Assembly (NCBI RefSeq): GCF_000745345.1
Contig: NZ_JQNR01000004.1
Location: 434,001 to 498,000, forward strand
Reading direction: 5' to 3'
Origin: Actinacidiphila yeochonensis CN732
GTDB lineage: Bacteria > Actinomycetota > Actinomycetes > Streptomycetales > Streptomycetaceae
DNA length: 64,000 nucleotides
Shown here: one piece after another, positions 8,473 through 17,519 of the stretch
Layout of the letters: the number at the start of each line of letters is the position of its first letter
Position numbering within the stretch: the first letter of the stretch is position 1
Program-made: the position numbers and the translations under genes
The notes under the pieces: generated by a model
The model's input: only the letters and a program-made list of their open reading frames with translations
Databases searched by the model: none
Told to the model about the DNA's origin: nothing

Positions 8473-10074
8473 GTGGGATTCGCCCATGAGTACACGACCG
8501 CCATCGTCCGGCGGGGCCGGTACCCCATGGAGCCCGCCGACTGGGTGCCGGACTGGGCCGACCGGCCGCGCAAGGGGAAGCACTTCCCGGCCGCCGACTC
8601 CTACCCGCTGCCCGCCGGACCGGTGCCACCGGCCGGGGCCACGGTGGAGCGCGGGCTGTACGGGCCGCGCGGCACCGGCGCCTTCACGCTGCCGCTGCTG
8701 GCCGGGATGCTCCAGGACTCCTACGGCCTGGTCGGCCGCCGGCTCGGCGTGCAGGCCAACTCCGACCTGGGCACGCTGCCGATGTACACGCAGGCCAACT
8801 GGTCGCGCGGCTCGGCCTCCGGAGGCGGCCTCTACCCGGTCGGCGTGCACTGGGTGAGCGGACCGGGCGGCCCCCTCACCCCCGGCGTCCACTACTATGA
8901 CACCCGCCACCACGCCCTGCGCCGGCTGCTGACCGGCGACGTCACCCCGCAGGTGCGCGCCGCCGTGGGTGAACCGGCGGACGGCTACCGCCAGTTCCTC
9001 GTGCTCACCGTGCGGTTCTGGCAGAACGCCTTCAAGTACAACAGCTTCTGCTACCACGTCGTCACCATGGACACCGGCGCGCTGCTCGCCACCTGGCGGC
9101 TCTGGGCACGCGCCCACGGCCTGGACATCGCCCCCGCCCTGTGGTTCGACGAGCCGCGACTGGGCACGCTGCTCGGCCTCGACCCCGAGGAGGAAGGCGT
9201 CTTCGCGGTCGTCCCGCTGCGATGGTCAGGTGACACATCGTCACATTGCCCTGACATGGAAGGCGTTCGACCGGTTGGTGAGCCCGCGGTGCGTCACCGG
9301 GACGACGAGCGCTCGCGCCGGCTGACCGTCTTCGAGACGGTCACCCGAATGCACGCGGCCACCCTCGACGGAGCCGCGGCCCGGCCCGGCCCGGCGGCAC
9401 TCACCCCCGCGCTCGCGGAGGCCGTGCCCGAGGACGGCGAACGGTACGCCCTTCCGGCGCCGCGCCCTCTCGTCGGCGGGGTCCGGCAGGCACTCCGCGG
9501 CCGCCGCAGCAGCTTCGGCCGCTTCCAGGCCGCCCAGCCGCTGTCGCAGGCCGACCTGTCCACGCTGCTCGCCGCCGCCTCCAGGGCCGGACGTCTCGGC
9601 AGCGACGCCGAACCATCCGACAACGACGAGCCGTTGACGCGGCTGTACGTCTTCGTCAACCACGTCGCGGGCCTTCCGCCCGGGGCCTACCTCCACGACC
9701 GCGCCGACGGCGCGCTGCGGTTGCTGAAGGCCGGCCCACCCGGCGACTTCCTCCAGCGCAACTACTTCCTGGCCAACTACAACCTGGAGCAGGCCGGTGC
9801 GGTGGTGGTGCCCGCCGCCCGCACCCGCGCCGTCCTGGACGCCGTCGGCGACCGCGGCTACCGGCTGGTGAACGCGCTGGTGGGCGGCGTCTCCCAGGCC
9901 TTCTACACCGCTGCCTCCGCCGCCGGGATCGCCTGCGGAGTGGCCCTCGGCTTCGACGCGATCTCCTTCACCGAGGAGCTCGGGCTGGACCGGACCGGTG
10001 AAGTGCCGCTGCTCATCATGCCGGCCGGCCACGAACGCCCCGGCCAGGCCGACTTCCGCCACGAGATCGCCTGA
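8473..10074 (+). CDS. SagB-type azoline dehydrogenase (FMN-dependent)
   Basis: 533 residues in two nitroreductase-like halves. The first (about 55-270) has RGSASGGGLYPVGVHWV and YNSFCYHVVTMDTGALL; the second (about 320-525) has RRSSFGRF near its start and GGVSQAFYTAASAAGIACGV and LLIMPAGH near its end. Both are recognisable from SagB/ThcOx and the E proteins of thiopeptide clusters. Such enzymes oxidise azolines made by the YcaO complex to aromatic azoles with FMN. The GTG start at 8473 is preceded by GAGAGGAAGGA about 8 bases upstream, a strong ribosome site that compensates for the intergenic gap. The next gene starts 11 bases after the stop. Confidence 0.92.
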   Translation: MGFAHEYTTAIVRRGRYPMEPADWVPDWADRPRKGKHFPAADSYPLPAGPVPPAGATVERGLYGPRGTGAFTLPLLAGMLQDSYGLVGRRLGVQANSDLGTLPMYTQANWSRGSASGGGLYPVGVHWVSGPGGPLTPGVHYYDTRHHALRRLLTGDVTPQVRAAVGEPADGYRQFLVLTVRFWQNAFKYNSFCYHVVTMDTGALLATWRLWARAHGLDIAPALWFDEPRLGTLLGLDPEEEGVFAVVPLRWSGDTSSHCPDMEGVRPVGEPAVRHRDDERSRRLTVFETVTRMHAATLDGAAARPGPAALTPALAEAVPEDGERYALPAPRPLVGGVRQALRGRRSSFGRFQAAQPLSQADLSTLLAAASRAGRLGSDAEPSDNDEPLTRLYVFVNHVAGLPPGAYLHDRADGALRLLKAGPPGDFLQRNYFLANYNLEQAGAVVVPAARTRAVLDAVGDRGYRLVNALVGGVSQAFYTAASAAGIACGVALGFDAISFTEELGLDRTGEVPLLIMPAGHERPGQADFRHEIA

Positions 10075-10085
10075 GCGGGGACACC

Positions 10086-13061
10086 GTGACCGAGACGACC
10101 ACCGACCACACCGCCGCCGCGACGCCCGACCCGGCGCGGCTCTCCCCCGGCCCCGGCACGTCCGAGCGGGCATCAGGGCCTGAGAGCCACCCGCCGGGGA
10201 ACGCGCTGCATCGGCGCTTCGTGCTGCGCGTGGCGTCGCTCCCCGTCGAGGCCGTGCACGGGCTGCGCGACCCCGAGGCGTCCGGCTGGGCCGAGTCGAC
10301 GCTGGACGCGGCGGAGCGCGTGGCCGCGGTCGCCGAGCGACTCGCCGAGCCGCTGACCGCGCTCGTCACCGCCACCGGCGAGGACCGGGCGCGCCGGGCC
10401 GTGCTGGCGGTGCGCCGCGAGGTCTTCAACGGCCGGATGCCGGGCGACGCCGAGGCCGTGCGCGCCCTCGCCCGCACCACCGGCGGAGCCGCCGGGGAGC
10501 TGCTGGAACGCTGGCTGGACGCTCGGCTGGAGCTGGCCGCGGCCGAGGCGGCCGGGGAGGGGTCGTCGCCCGGGGCTGGCCGCCGCGCGGGGCCGGCTGA
10601 GGGAACTGGCGCGCGAGGACCGGCTGCGGCTGGGCCTGTTGCTCGCCTCGCCCACGCTCGACGGTCAACTGGACGCCTACATCTCGGACGCGGCGCCCGT
10701 ACCGGACAAGAGGGGGCGCAAGAAGGAGCGCTCGCTGCTGTCGTACCTGTACCGGACGGCGTGCAAGACCAGCCCGTTCAGCACGTTCACCGCTGTGGCG
10801 ACGGGGGAGTTCCGCCCCGCCCCCGCCCCCGCCCCGCCCCGCCCCGGCCCCGCCCCGGCCCCGACCCGGACCCGGCACCGGCCCTCGACCCGGCACCGGC
10901 CTCCGGCCAGGACCCTGACCCGGACCGGGACGTGCCCGTCGGCGGGAGCGGTTCCGCGCTGGGGGAGGAGCGGAGCAGCCACCCCCGGCTGAACGTCGTG
11001 GTGCTGGCCCGTCTCGCCGAGCTGATCGCGGCCGACCCCGCGCGCCGGGCCGATCTGCCCGTCACCCTCTCGGCCGGGTGGGACCTGGACGACGACCGGC
11101 TGCGGTTCGTCCGCCGCTCGGTGACCGCGGGCGACGACACCGCCGCCGTCAGCTTCGACGCCGCCCACGACCGGCTGTTCTTCCTGCGCCGCAAGGGCGT
11201 CCTGGATCGGATGATCGGCCTCTTCGCGGACGGCGCCGCGCCGCGCGGCCGCGAGCTGGAGGCGTGGCTGGCGGCCGAGACGGGCGCGCCGCCCGAGGAG
11301 GCCGCCCGCTACCTGGCGACCCTGCTCGACCTGGGCGTCCTCCAGACCGCCGGCCTGCACACCGATGTGCACGCGCCCGACCCGCTGCGCTCCTTCCAGG
11401 CCGCCCTGCGCTCCCTGGACCGCCCGTGGGCCGGACAGGCCGCCGCCGCGCTGGACGCGGTGGGCGGCTGCGTCGGCCGGTACGCCGCCGCCGGGCTGCA
11501 CGAACGCCGCGGCCTGCTGCGGGAGTTGCGCGCCGCGCTGGACGCGGTGCGGGCGGGCCTCGGTGCCGGGCGGGTGACGCTGCCGCAGACCCTGCTCTAC
11601 GAGGACGTCAGCGCAGGCCCGGTCACCGCCGACCCGCGGCGGTGGACCGGCCTGGCGGCGGAGCCGCTGGACTCCCTCACGCGGATACTGCCCGCGTTCG
11701 ACGTGTCGCTGCCGCAGCGGCTCACCCTCAAGGGCTTCTTCCTCGCCCGCTACGGGCGCGGCGGGCGGTGCGAGGACGTGCTGCGGCTGGTGCACGACTT
11801 CCACGAGGACATCTTCAGCCAGTACCTCCAGTTCACCTCGGCCAAGTCCCCCTACGCGGAGGACGGTTCGTACGTCCCGGAGGAGAACTGGCTCGGCATG
11901 CCGGAGGTGGCCGCGCTGGACCGGGGCCGGGCCGAACTCGGCCGCAGGATGCGCCGGTTGTGGGCTGAGCACCCGGCCGGCGCTGCGGAGCTGCGGCTCG
12001 ACGAGGACACGGTCGACGCCGTGGCAGCCGAACTCGCACCGCTGCGACCGTCGTTCGCCCCGCACAGCCACTTCCTGCAACTGGCCGAACGCCCCGGCGA
12101 CCCGCTGGTGGTGCTCAACAACTCCTACGGCGGGCTGGCCTTCCCCTTCACCCGCTTCACCCACTGCTTCGACCCGGCCCCGGACCCGTCGGCGCCGGCC
12201 GCTCCCGACGGGTCCGCCGCCCCCGGTCTGACGGCGGAGCTGCGCGGGCGGCTGCGCGGCTGGCAGCCGCCGGGGGCGGTCTTCGCCGAGGTCACCGCCG
12301 GGGCGGCCACCACCAACCTCAACCTGCACGGGCGGCTGACCGACCACGAGATCGTCTGCCCCGGTGAGACCAGCACCGCCCCGCCCGAGGCCCGTATCGA
12401 CCTCGGCGACCTCTACGCCGAGCACGACGAGGCCCAGGACCGGCTGCTCCTGCGCTCCCGGCGGCTGCGCCGCGAGGTGGTGCCCCTCTACCTCGGCTAC
12501 CTGGTGCCGATGGTGCTGCCGGAGGTGCCGCGCACCCTGCTGCTCTTCTCGCCGACCTCCCGGGCCCGGCCCGACCTGTGGCGGGGGGTGCCCGAGAGCC
12601 CGGCCGTGGACGGTGTCACCACACGCCCCCGGGTCCGCTACCGCAGCCTGGTGCTGCACCGCCAGGGCTGGAGCGCGCGGCCGGGTGCCCTGCCGGTGCG
12701 GGCGAAGGGGCAGGGCGACGCCGCGTACTTCCTGGACTGGCGGCGGTGGCGGCGGCGGCACGGGCTGCCCGGCCAGGTGTTCGCCACCGTGCGGGCGGAG
12801 GGCGCGGCGCAGGGGCCGTTCGGCGGCGGGGCCAAGCCCGCGTACGTCGACTTCGACAGCCCCCTGTCGCTGCTCGCCCTGGAGGCGCTCACCGGCGGCG
12901 GGAGCGCCCGCACGGACTTCGAGGAGATGCTCCCGGCCGCCGGGGAACTGCACCTGGGCTCCGCCCGGGGCCGGCACGTCGCCGAACTGGCCGTGGAGAT
13001 CGTCCCCCGTGCGGCCGCACCCCGCACCCCGCGACCCGGAAGGCAGGACCCGCGCCCATGA
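10086..13061 (+). CDS. LanB-type dehydratase, glutamylation domain; apparent internal frame shifts
   Basis: About 991 residues as an uninterrupted frame. It matches the N-terminal (tRNA-Glu-dependent glutamyl transfer) part of lantibiotic dehydratases: RRFVLRVASLPVEAVHGL at the start, LTLKGFFLARYGRGG and NNSYGGLAFPFTRF in the middle, and AKPAYVDFDSPLSLLALEAL with EMLP at the end. No SpaB_C elimination domain is attached; that is the next gene. Between about 10577 and 10812 the family sequence (LASPTLDGQLDAYI and KTSPFSTFTAVATGEF) is in the +1 frame, while this frame gives nonsense. Two compensating shifts are implied, near 10550-10576 and in the C-rich tract 10813-10870. If real, a conserved segment is scrambled; if sequencing errors, the enzyme is intact. 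The stop overlaps the next ATG. Confidence 0.85.
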   Translation: MTETTTDHTAAATPDPARLSPGPGTSERASGPESHPPGNALHRRFVLRVASLPVEAVHGLRDPEASGWAESTLDAAERVAAVAERLAEPLTALVTATGEDRARRAVLAVRREVFNGRMPGDAEAVRALARTTGGAAGELLERWLDARLELAAAEAAGEGSSPGAGRRAGPAEGTGARGPAAAGPVARLAHARRSTGRLHLGRGARTGQEGAQEGALAAVVPVPDGVQDQPVQHVHRCGDGGVPPRPRPRPAPPRPRPGPDPDPAPALDPAPASGQDPDPDRDVPVGGSGSALGEERSSHPRLNVVVLARLAELIAADPARRADLPVTLSAGWDLDDDRLRFVRRSVTAGDDTAAVSFDAAHDRLFFLRRKGVLDRMIGLFADGAAPRGRELEAWLAAETGAPPEEAARYLATLLDLGVLQTAGLHTDVHAPDPLRSFQAALRSLDRPWAGQAAAALDAVGGCVGRYAAAGLHERRGLLRELRAALDAVRAGLGAGRVTLPQTLLYEDVSAGPVTADPRRWTGLAAEPLDSLTRILPAFDVSLPQRLTLKGFFLARYGRGGRCEDVLRLVHDFHEDIFSQYLQFTSAKSPYAEDGSYVPEENWLGMPEVAALDRGRAELGRRMRRLWAEHPAGAAELRLDEDTVDAVAAELAPLRPSFAPHSHFLQLAERPGDPLVVLNNSYGGLAFPFTRFTHCFDPAPDPSAPAAPDGSAAPGLTAELRGRLRGWQPPGAVFAEVTAGAATTNLNLHGRLTDHEIVCPGETSTAPPEARIDLGDLYAEHDEAQDRLLLRSRRLRREVVPLYLGYLVPMVLPEVPRTLLLFSPTSRARPDLWRGVPESPAVDGVTTRPRVRYRSLVLHRQGWSARPGALPVRAKGQGDAAYFLDWRRWRRRHGLPGQVFATVRAEGAAQGPFGGGAKPAYVDFDSPLSLLALEALTGGGSARTDFEEMLPAAGELHLGSARGRHVAELAVEIVPRAAAPRTPRPGRQDPRP

Positions 13062-14197
13062 CCGCCGACGACACCACCCCCGGGCCCACCGTGGGCCGCG
13101 CCCCCGCCGCAGGCCCCGAGGGTCGCGCCGAGTGGCAGGCGTACCACGTCTTCTACGCCGCGAGCACCCGGCCGTTCCTGCTCCAGTGCGTCCGTCCGCT
13201 GGTGGCCGAACTCGACCGCGACGGGCTGCTGTCGGGCTGGTTCTTCATCAACTACTGGCTGGAGGGCCCGCACATCCGGCTGCGGCTGCGGCCGACCCGC
13301 CCGGAGGCCGCCGACGAGGTCGCCGCGCGTGCCCAGGACGCCGTCCGGGACTTCCTCGCCCGGCGGCCGGCGCTGTACGAGGTGAAGGACGGCTTCCTCG
13401 CCGAGCTGTACAACACCCTCTTCGAGCTGGAGTACCCCGGCGGCGAGCGCGACCGCTGGACGGACGCCGCCGGGCGGATGCGGCTGCGCCCCAACAACTC
13501 CTTCAGCCCGGAGCCCTACGAGCCGGAGTACGGCAAGTACGGCGGCCCGGCCGGGGTCGAGCTGGCGGAGTGGCACTTCCAGCGCTCCAGCGAGCTCGTG
13601 GTGGACGCGGCGGCGAGCGTGAACCTGCACGTGCGCACCGTTCTGCTGGGGACGGCGGCACAGCTGATGATGACCATGTCCGGCTGCCTGCTGCCCGACC
13701 GGGAGGTGCTGCTGGAGTTCCTCGACCGCTACCACGCCTTCTGGAACTCCGCCTTCTCCGGGACCAACTACACGGCCAGCGAGGGCTACGACCGCGCCTA
13801 CGGCACGATGGACGCCGCACTGGCCCGCCGCTTCCAGGAGATCCGCCGCACCCTGGCCGAACCCGCGCCGGAACGGCTTCCCGGGTTCCTGCGCGGCTGG
13901 GCCGAGCACTGCCTGGAACTCGGCGACAGGGCCGCCGCGTTGGCCCGCGACGGCGACCTCGTCTTCCGCTCCTGGGACGGCACCCGCGATCTGCGCGTCA
14001 CCGAGCCCGGGCAGGCGCTGCCGATGCTGGCCTCGCCCTACATGCACATGACGAACAACCGGCTGTCGGTCAGCGTGCGCGACGAGGCGTACCTGTCGTA
14101 CGTGCTCGGCCGGGCCCTACGGCAGGCCGAGTCCGGCCTCACCGTCGAGCCCGGCTCCACCGCCGAGCCCGAGCCCGAGCCCTCGGCGGCGCCGTGA
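13058..14197 (+). CDS. SpaB_C-domain protein (thiopeptide-type elimination or cyclisation enzyme)
   Basis: 379 residues, one SpaB_C / thiopeptide-type bacteriocin biosynthesis domain. Diagnostic sequences are WFFINYWLEGPHIRLRLRP (about 60-80) and FSPEPYEPEYGKYGG (about 148-162). In lanthipeptide and goadsporin systems this module removes glutamate from glutamylated Ser/Thr to give dehydroalanine and dehydrobutyrine; in thiopeptide systems a second relative forms the central pyridine by a formal [4+2] reaction. Only one copy exists here, so elimination is the likelier role, possibly with an extra activity. The ATG overlaps the LanB stop (ATGA) and its own stop overlaps the next GTG. Confidence 0.88.
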   Translation: MTADDTTPGPTVGRAPAAGPEGRAEWQAYHVFYAASTRPFLLQCVRPLVAELDRDGLLSGWFFINYWLEGPHIRLRLRPTRPEAADEVAARAQDAVRDFLARRPALYEVKDGFLAELYNTLFELEYPGGERDRWTDAAGRMRLRPNNSFSPEPYEPEYGKYGGPAGVELAEWHFQRSSELVVDAAASVNLHVRTVLLGTAAQLMMTMSGCLLPDREVLLEFLDRYHAFWNSAFSGTNYTASEGYDRAYGTMDAALARRFQEIRRTLAEPAPERLPGFLRGWAEHCLELGDRAAALARDGDLVFRSWDGTRDLRVTEPGQALPMLASPYMHMTNNRLSVSVRDEAYLSYVLGRALRQAESGLTVEPGSTAEPEPEPSAAP

Positions 14198-16656
14198 CGA
14201 CCGCCGGCCGGGCCGAGCTGCTCGCGCTGCGCCCCGCGGTGCGGTCCGAGGTGCGGGTCGGGCCGCCGCTCAGCCGCGGCCCACGCACCGTGCACCTCGT
14301 CAAGGACCCTGTGAGCGGTCGCCGTTGGGAGGTTGGGCCGAAGGAGGAGTTCGTCATCGCGCGGCTGGACGGCAGTCGTCCGCTCGCCGACATCGGCGCG
14401 GAGTACGCCGCCGCCTTCGGTGCCCGCCTCGGTGAGGAGCAGTGGACGCGGCTGCTGCGGCTGCTGGGTGGGCGCGGCCTGCTCGCCGGCGGGCCGCCGC
14501 ATCGCCCAGCGGCGGCGGAGGCGCCGTCCGGGGCTCACCCGAGGGGGAGTTGGGCCGGTGGCCGGACCCGGTTGGTGGCCGACGCGGAAGCGGCGGTCGA
14601 ACGGCTCTACCGGGCAACCGGGTTCGCCCGCAACAGGATCGCCCTCGCCGTGCTGGGGGCCCTGTGCACGGCCCTGCTGGTGGCGGAGGGCCTGCGGTAC
14701 GGCGCGCTGGCCGACGCCACCGGGCGCCTCTTCCACCAGCCGGTCGCCCTGGTCGGGGCGGGCTGCGTGCTGTGGCTGAGCCTGGCGGTCCACGAGCTCG
14801 CCCACGGCCTCGTGGCGCGCGCGTACGGCCTGCGCGTCGCCGAGATCGGACTGCGCAGGGTGGCCGGCTTCATGACGTACCTGTACTGCGAGGTGGAGGA
14901 CGTGTGGTTCCTCGGCCGCCGGGGCCCGCAGGTGGCCGTCGCGTGCGCCGGGGCCGCGGCCAACCTCGTGTTCCTGCTGCCCTGGTGGGCGGTGTGGGCG
15001 CTGCTGCCCGACCACGCGCAGGCGGTGCCCTTCGTCGGCGGACTGCTGCTGCTCGGCACGGCGACGGGCCTGCTCAACCTCGTGCCGCTGCCGCCCCTCG
15101 ACGGGTACAAGGCTCTCGGCTACGCGTTCGGCACGCTGCGACTGGCCGCGGAGAGCCGGACCTACGCCCGGCTGGCGCTCGCCGCCGCGGCGCGGCGGCC
15201 CGGCGCCCGGGAGCGGGTCGCCGCCTACCCCGGACGGCTGCGGCGCGTCCACGCCGGGTACGCCGCGCTGTGCGCGGTGCTGGCCGCGGGGGTGCTGGCT
15301 GCCGGGTGCCTGCTGTGCGGGGCGGTGCTGCCGCACCGCTGGCCCGGCTGGACGGCCTGCCTGCCGCTGGCCGTGGCCGCGATGGCCGTGCCGCTGCGTG
15401 CGCTGGGCGTGCGGGCCGCCGCCCGCCGGGCCGCTCCGGCGACACGGTCCGCGCGGCCGTCCCCGGGGGGAGCCGTCGGCGCCGCACCCGCGGTGTCCGG
15501 GGCCGTGTCCGCCGCCCCGGCCGGGCCCAGGTCGGAACAGACCTCGTCCGGGCAGCCACCGTCCGTGCCGGCACCGTCCGGGTCCGCGCCTCGGCAGGCC
15601 GTCCCCGGGCCACCGGCCGCCGGCCGCTCCGTACCAGCCGCCGTACCGTCGGTGCCGCGCGACCAGCCGGCGTCCGACACCGTCCAGCCGCCCCGGGAGA
15701 AGAACGTGATGGAGCAGACCGACCGCAGGGACGGACCCCGGGGGCCCGCCGCGCCGGCCGTGGCGGTAGAGGGCGTGAGCAAGAGCTACGGCGCCCAACG
15801 AGCCCTGGACGACGTTTCGTTCACTGTCCGTCCGGGCGAGTTCTTCGGCATCCTCGGGCCCAACGGCGCGGGCAAGACCACGCTGGTGGAGATCGTCGAG
15901 GGGCTGCGGGAGCCGGACGCCGGCACCGTCGAGGTGCTCGGACAGCGGCCGTGGCCGCGCAACACCGCGCTGCTGCGCCGGATCGGCGTCCAGACGCAGT
16001 CCTCGGCCTTCTTCACCCGTCTCACCGCCGCCGAACACCTCGCCACCGTCGCCGCGTTGCAGGGCCTGGACCGCGACGCCGCCCACCGTGCCCTGGAGTC
16101 GGTCGGGTTGGCGGGCAAGGCCCGTACCCGGGTGGACGACCTCTCCGGCGGGCAGCGGCAGCGGCTCGCGCTGGCCACCGCCCTGGTGCACGACCCGGAG
16201 CTGATCTTCCTGGACGAACCGACCGCCGCCCTCGACCCGGAGGCCCGGCGCTCGCTGTGGGAGCTGCTGCGCGCCCTGCGGGCACAGGGCCGCACCATCG
16301 TCTACACCACCCACCACCTCGACGAGGCCGAGGCGTTGTGCGACCGGGTGGCCATCGTGGCCGGCGGCCGGATCGTCGCGCTGGACACGCCGGGCGCGCT
16401 GGTGCGCTCCCTCGCCGCGCCCGCCCGGCTCCTGGTGCCCGCCGACCGGATCACCGCCGATCAGGCGCGCGGTATCGAGGGCGTGGACCGGGTGCTGGTC
16501 GAGGGCGGCGAGGTCGTCATCGAGACCCGCGCCGCGAGCCGGGTGCTGGTCGCGGTCGGCGCCCTCGTCGACCTGGACACCGTGCGGACCAGGACCGCGA
16601 CCCTGGAGGACGCCTACCTGCGGCTCACCGCGGCCGGAACGGAGCAGCACCGATGA
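14194..16656 (+). CDS. Fusion: PqqD-like domain, M50 metallopeptidase, ABC ATPase
   Basis: 820 residues without a stop. Residues 1-100 look like a PqqD/RRE-type winged helix (EEFVIARLDGSRPLADIGAEY). Residues 140-390 form a membrane M50 peptidase: several hydrophobic segments, the zinc motif HELAH at about 200-204 and LVPLPPLDGYKALG near 300 supplying the Asp ligand. A Pro/Ser/Gly linker (about 410-505) leads to a complete ABC ATPase: Walker A GPNGAGKTT (about 556), signature LSGGQ (about 650), Walker B LIFLDEP (about 670), H-loop TTHH (about 706). An internal GTG/ATG at 15706/15709 preceded by GGGAGAAG could also make the ATPase alone. With the permease it should export the product, with leader removal or self-protection as the peptidase role. 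A missed frame shift in the linker could also have joined two genes. Confidence 0.85.
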   Translation: MTTAGRAELLALRPAVRSEVRVGPPLSRGPRTVHLVKDPVSGRRWEVGPKEEFVIARLDGSRPLADIGAEYAAAFGARLGEEQWTRLLRLLGGRGLLAGGPPHRPAAAEAPSGAHPRGSWAGGRTRLVADAEAAVERLYRATGFARNRIALAVLGALCTALLVAEGLRYGALADATGRLFHQPVALVGAGCVLWLSLAVHELAHGLVARAYGLRVAEIGLRRVAGFMTYLYCEVEDVWFLGRRGPQVAVACAGAAANLVFLLPWWAVWALLPDHAQAVPFVGGLLLLGTATGLLNLVPLPPLDGYKALGYAFGTLRLAAESRTYARLALAAAARRPGARERVAAYPGRLRRVHAGYAALCAVLAAGVLAAGCLLCGAVLPHRWPGWTACLPLAVAAMAVPLRALGVRAAARRAAPATRSARPSPGGAVGAAPAVSGAVSAAPAGPRSEQTSSGQPPSVPAPSGSAPRQAVPGPPAAGRSVPAAVPSVPRDQPASDTVQPPREKNVMEQTDRRDGPRGPAAPAVAVEGVSKSYGAQRALDDVSFTVRPGEFFGILGPNGAGKTTLVEIVEGLREPDAGTVEVLGQRPWPRNTALLRRIGVQTQSSAFFTRLTAAEHLATVAALQGLDRDAAHRALESVGLAGKARTRVDDLSGGQRQRLALATALVHDPELIFLDEPTAALDPEARRSLWELLRALRAQGRTIVYTTHHLDEAEALCDRVAIVAGGRIVALDTPGALVRSLAAPARLLVPADRITADQARGIEGVDRVLVEGGEVVIETRAASRVLVAVGALVDLDTVRTRTATLEDAYLRLTAAGTEQHR

Positions 16657-17519
16657 CCACCGCCTCCACCCCGAAGCGGCCGACCCCGCCCGTCGCCAGC
16701 CCCGCGAACGGGACCACCGGCGGCGGGAGTCCACCGGCCGGCCGGTCGGACCGCGGCGCGCGCCGGCCGTCCGCCTACGCGGCGCTGACCCGCGCCGCCT
16801 ACCTCGCCGCCGTCCGCGACCGCACCACCGTCTTCTTCACCTTCGCCTTCCCGCTGGTCTTCCTCCTGGTCTTCGGCCTGCTCTTCCGGGGCCAGCGGGT
16901 CGACGGCGACCTGCCGTACATCAACTACACGGCGCCCGGCGTACTGGCGTGGGGGGTGGGCAACGCGGCGCTGTTCGGGCCCGCGTTCGCGCTGATGCAC
17001 TGGCGGCGCGACGACATCCTGCGGCTGGTGTGGCGCACGCCCACGCCGCTGCCGACCGTCCTGGCGTCGCGGTTCGCCGTCGCCGTCGGGGTGGGCCTGT
17101 GCCAGGCGGTGCTGTTCACGGCGGTGGCGGTGCTCCCCGGGTTCGGGCTGCGGCTGCCCGCCGACGCGGCGCTCGCGCTGCCGCTGCTGGTGCTCGGCGT
17201 CGCCGCGTTCCTCGCGCTCGGCCTGGTCGTCGGCAGCCTCGCCGACACGCCCGAGGCGGTCGCGGCCATCGCCAACTTCGTGATGGTGCCGATGGCGTTC
17301 CTGTCCGGCGCGTTCTACCCGGCGGCCCTGCTGCCGGGCTGGATCAGGACGCTGTCCTGGGCGCTGCCGCTGCGCTACCTCGACGACGGCCTGACCAGCG
17401 TGCTGGCCGGCCGCGCCGCCGCCGGGCCGCTGGCGCTGGACTGCGCCGGGCTGGTCGGCTTCACCCTCCTGTTCGGGCTGGTCGCGGCCCGCGTCTTCCG
17501 CTGGAGCAACCGGACATGA
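16653..17519 (+). CDS. ABC-2 type transporter permease
   Basis: 288 residues with a cytoplasmic N-terminal tail of about 45 residues and about six hydrophobic membrane segments, the first being TVFFTFAFPLVFLLVFGLLF. The layout and the late sequence VMVPMAFLSGAFYPAALLPG are typical of ABC-2 (DrrB-like) permeases. It is translationally coupled to the ATPase fusion (ATGA overlap at 16653) and to YcaO 2 (ATGA at 17516). Together with the ATPase it is the obvious exporter, and possibly the immunity pump, of the RiPP product. Confidence 0.9.
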   Translation: MTTASTPKRPTPPVASPANGTTGGGSPPAGRSDRGARRPSAYAALTRAAYLAAVRDRTTVFFTFAFPLVFLLVFGLLFRGQRVDGDLPYINYTAPGVLAWGVGNAALFGPAFALMHWRRDDILRLVWRTPTPLPTVLASRFAVAVGVGLCQAVLFTAVAVLPGFGLRLPADAALALPLLVLGVAAFLALGLVVGSLADTPEAVAAIANFVMVPMAFLSGAFYPAALLPGWIRTLSWALPLRYLDDGLTSVLAGRAAAGPLALDCAGLVGFTLLFGLVAARVFRWSNRT

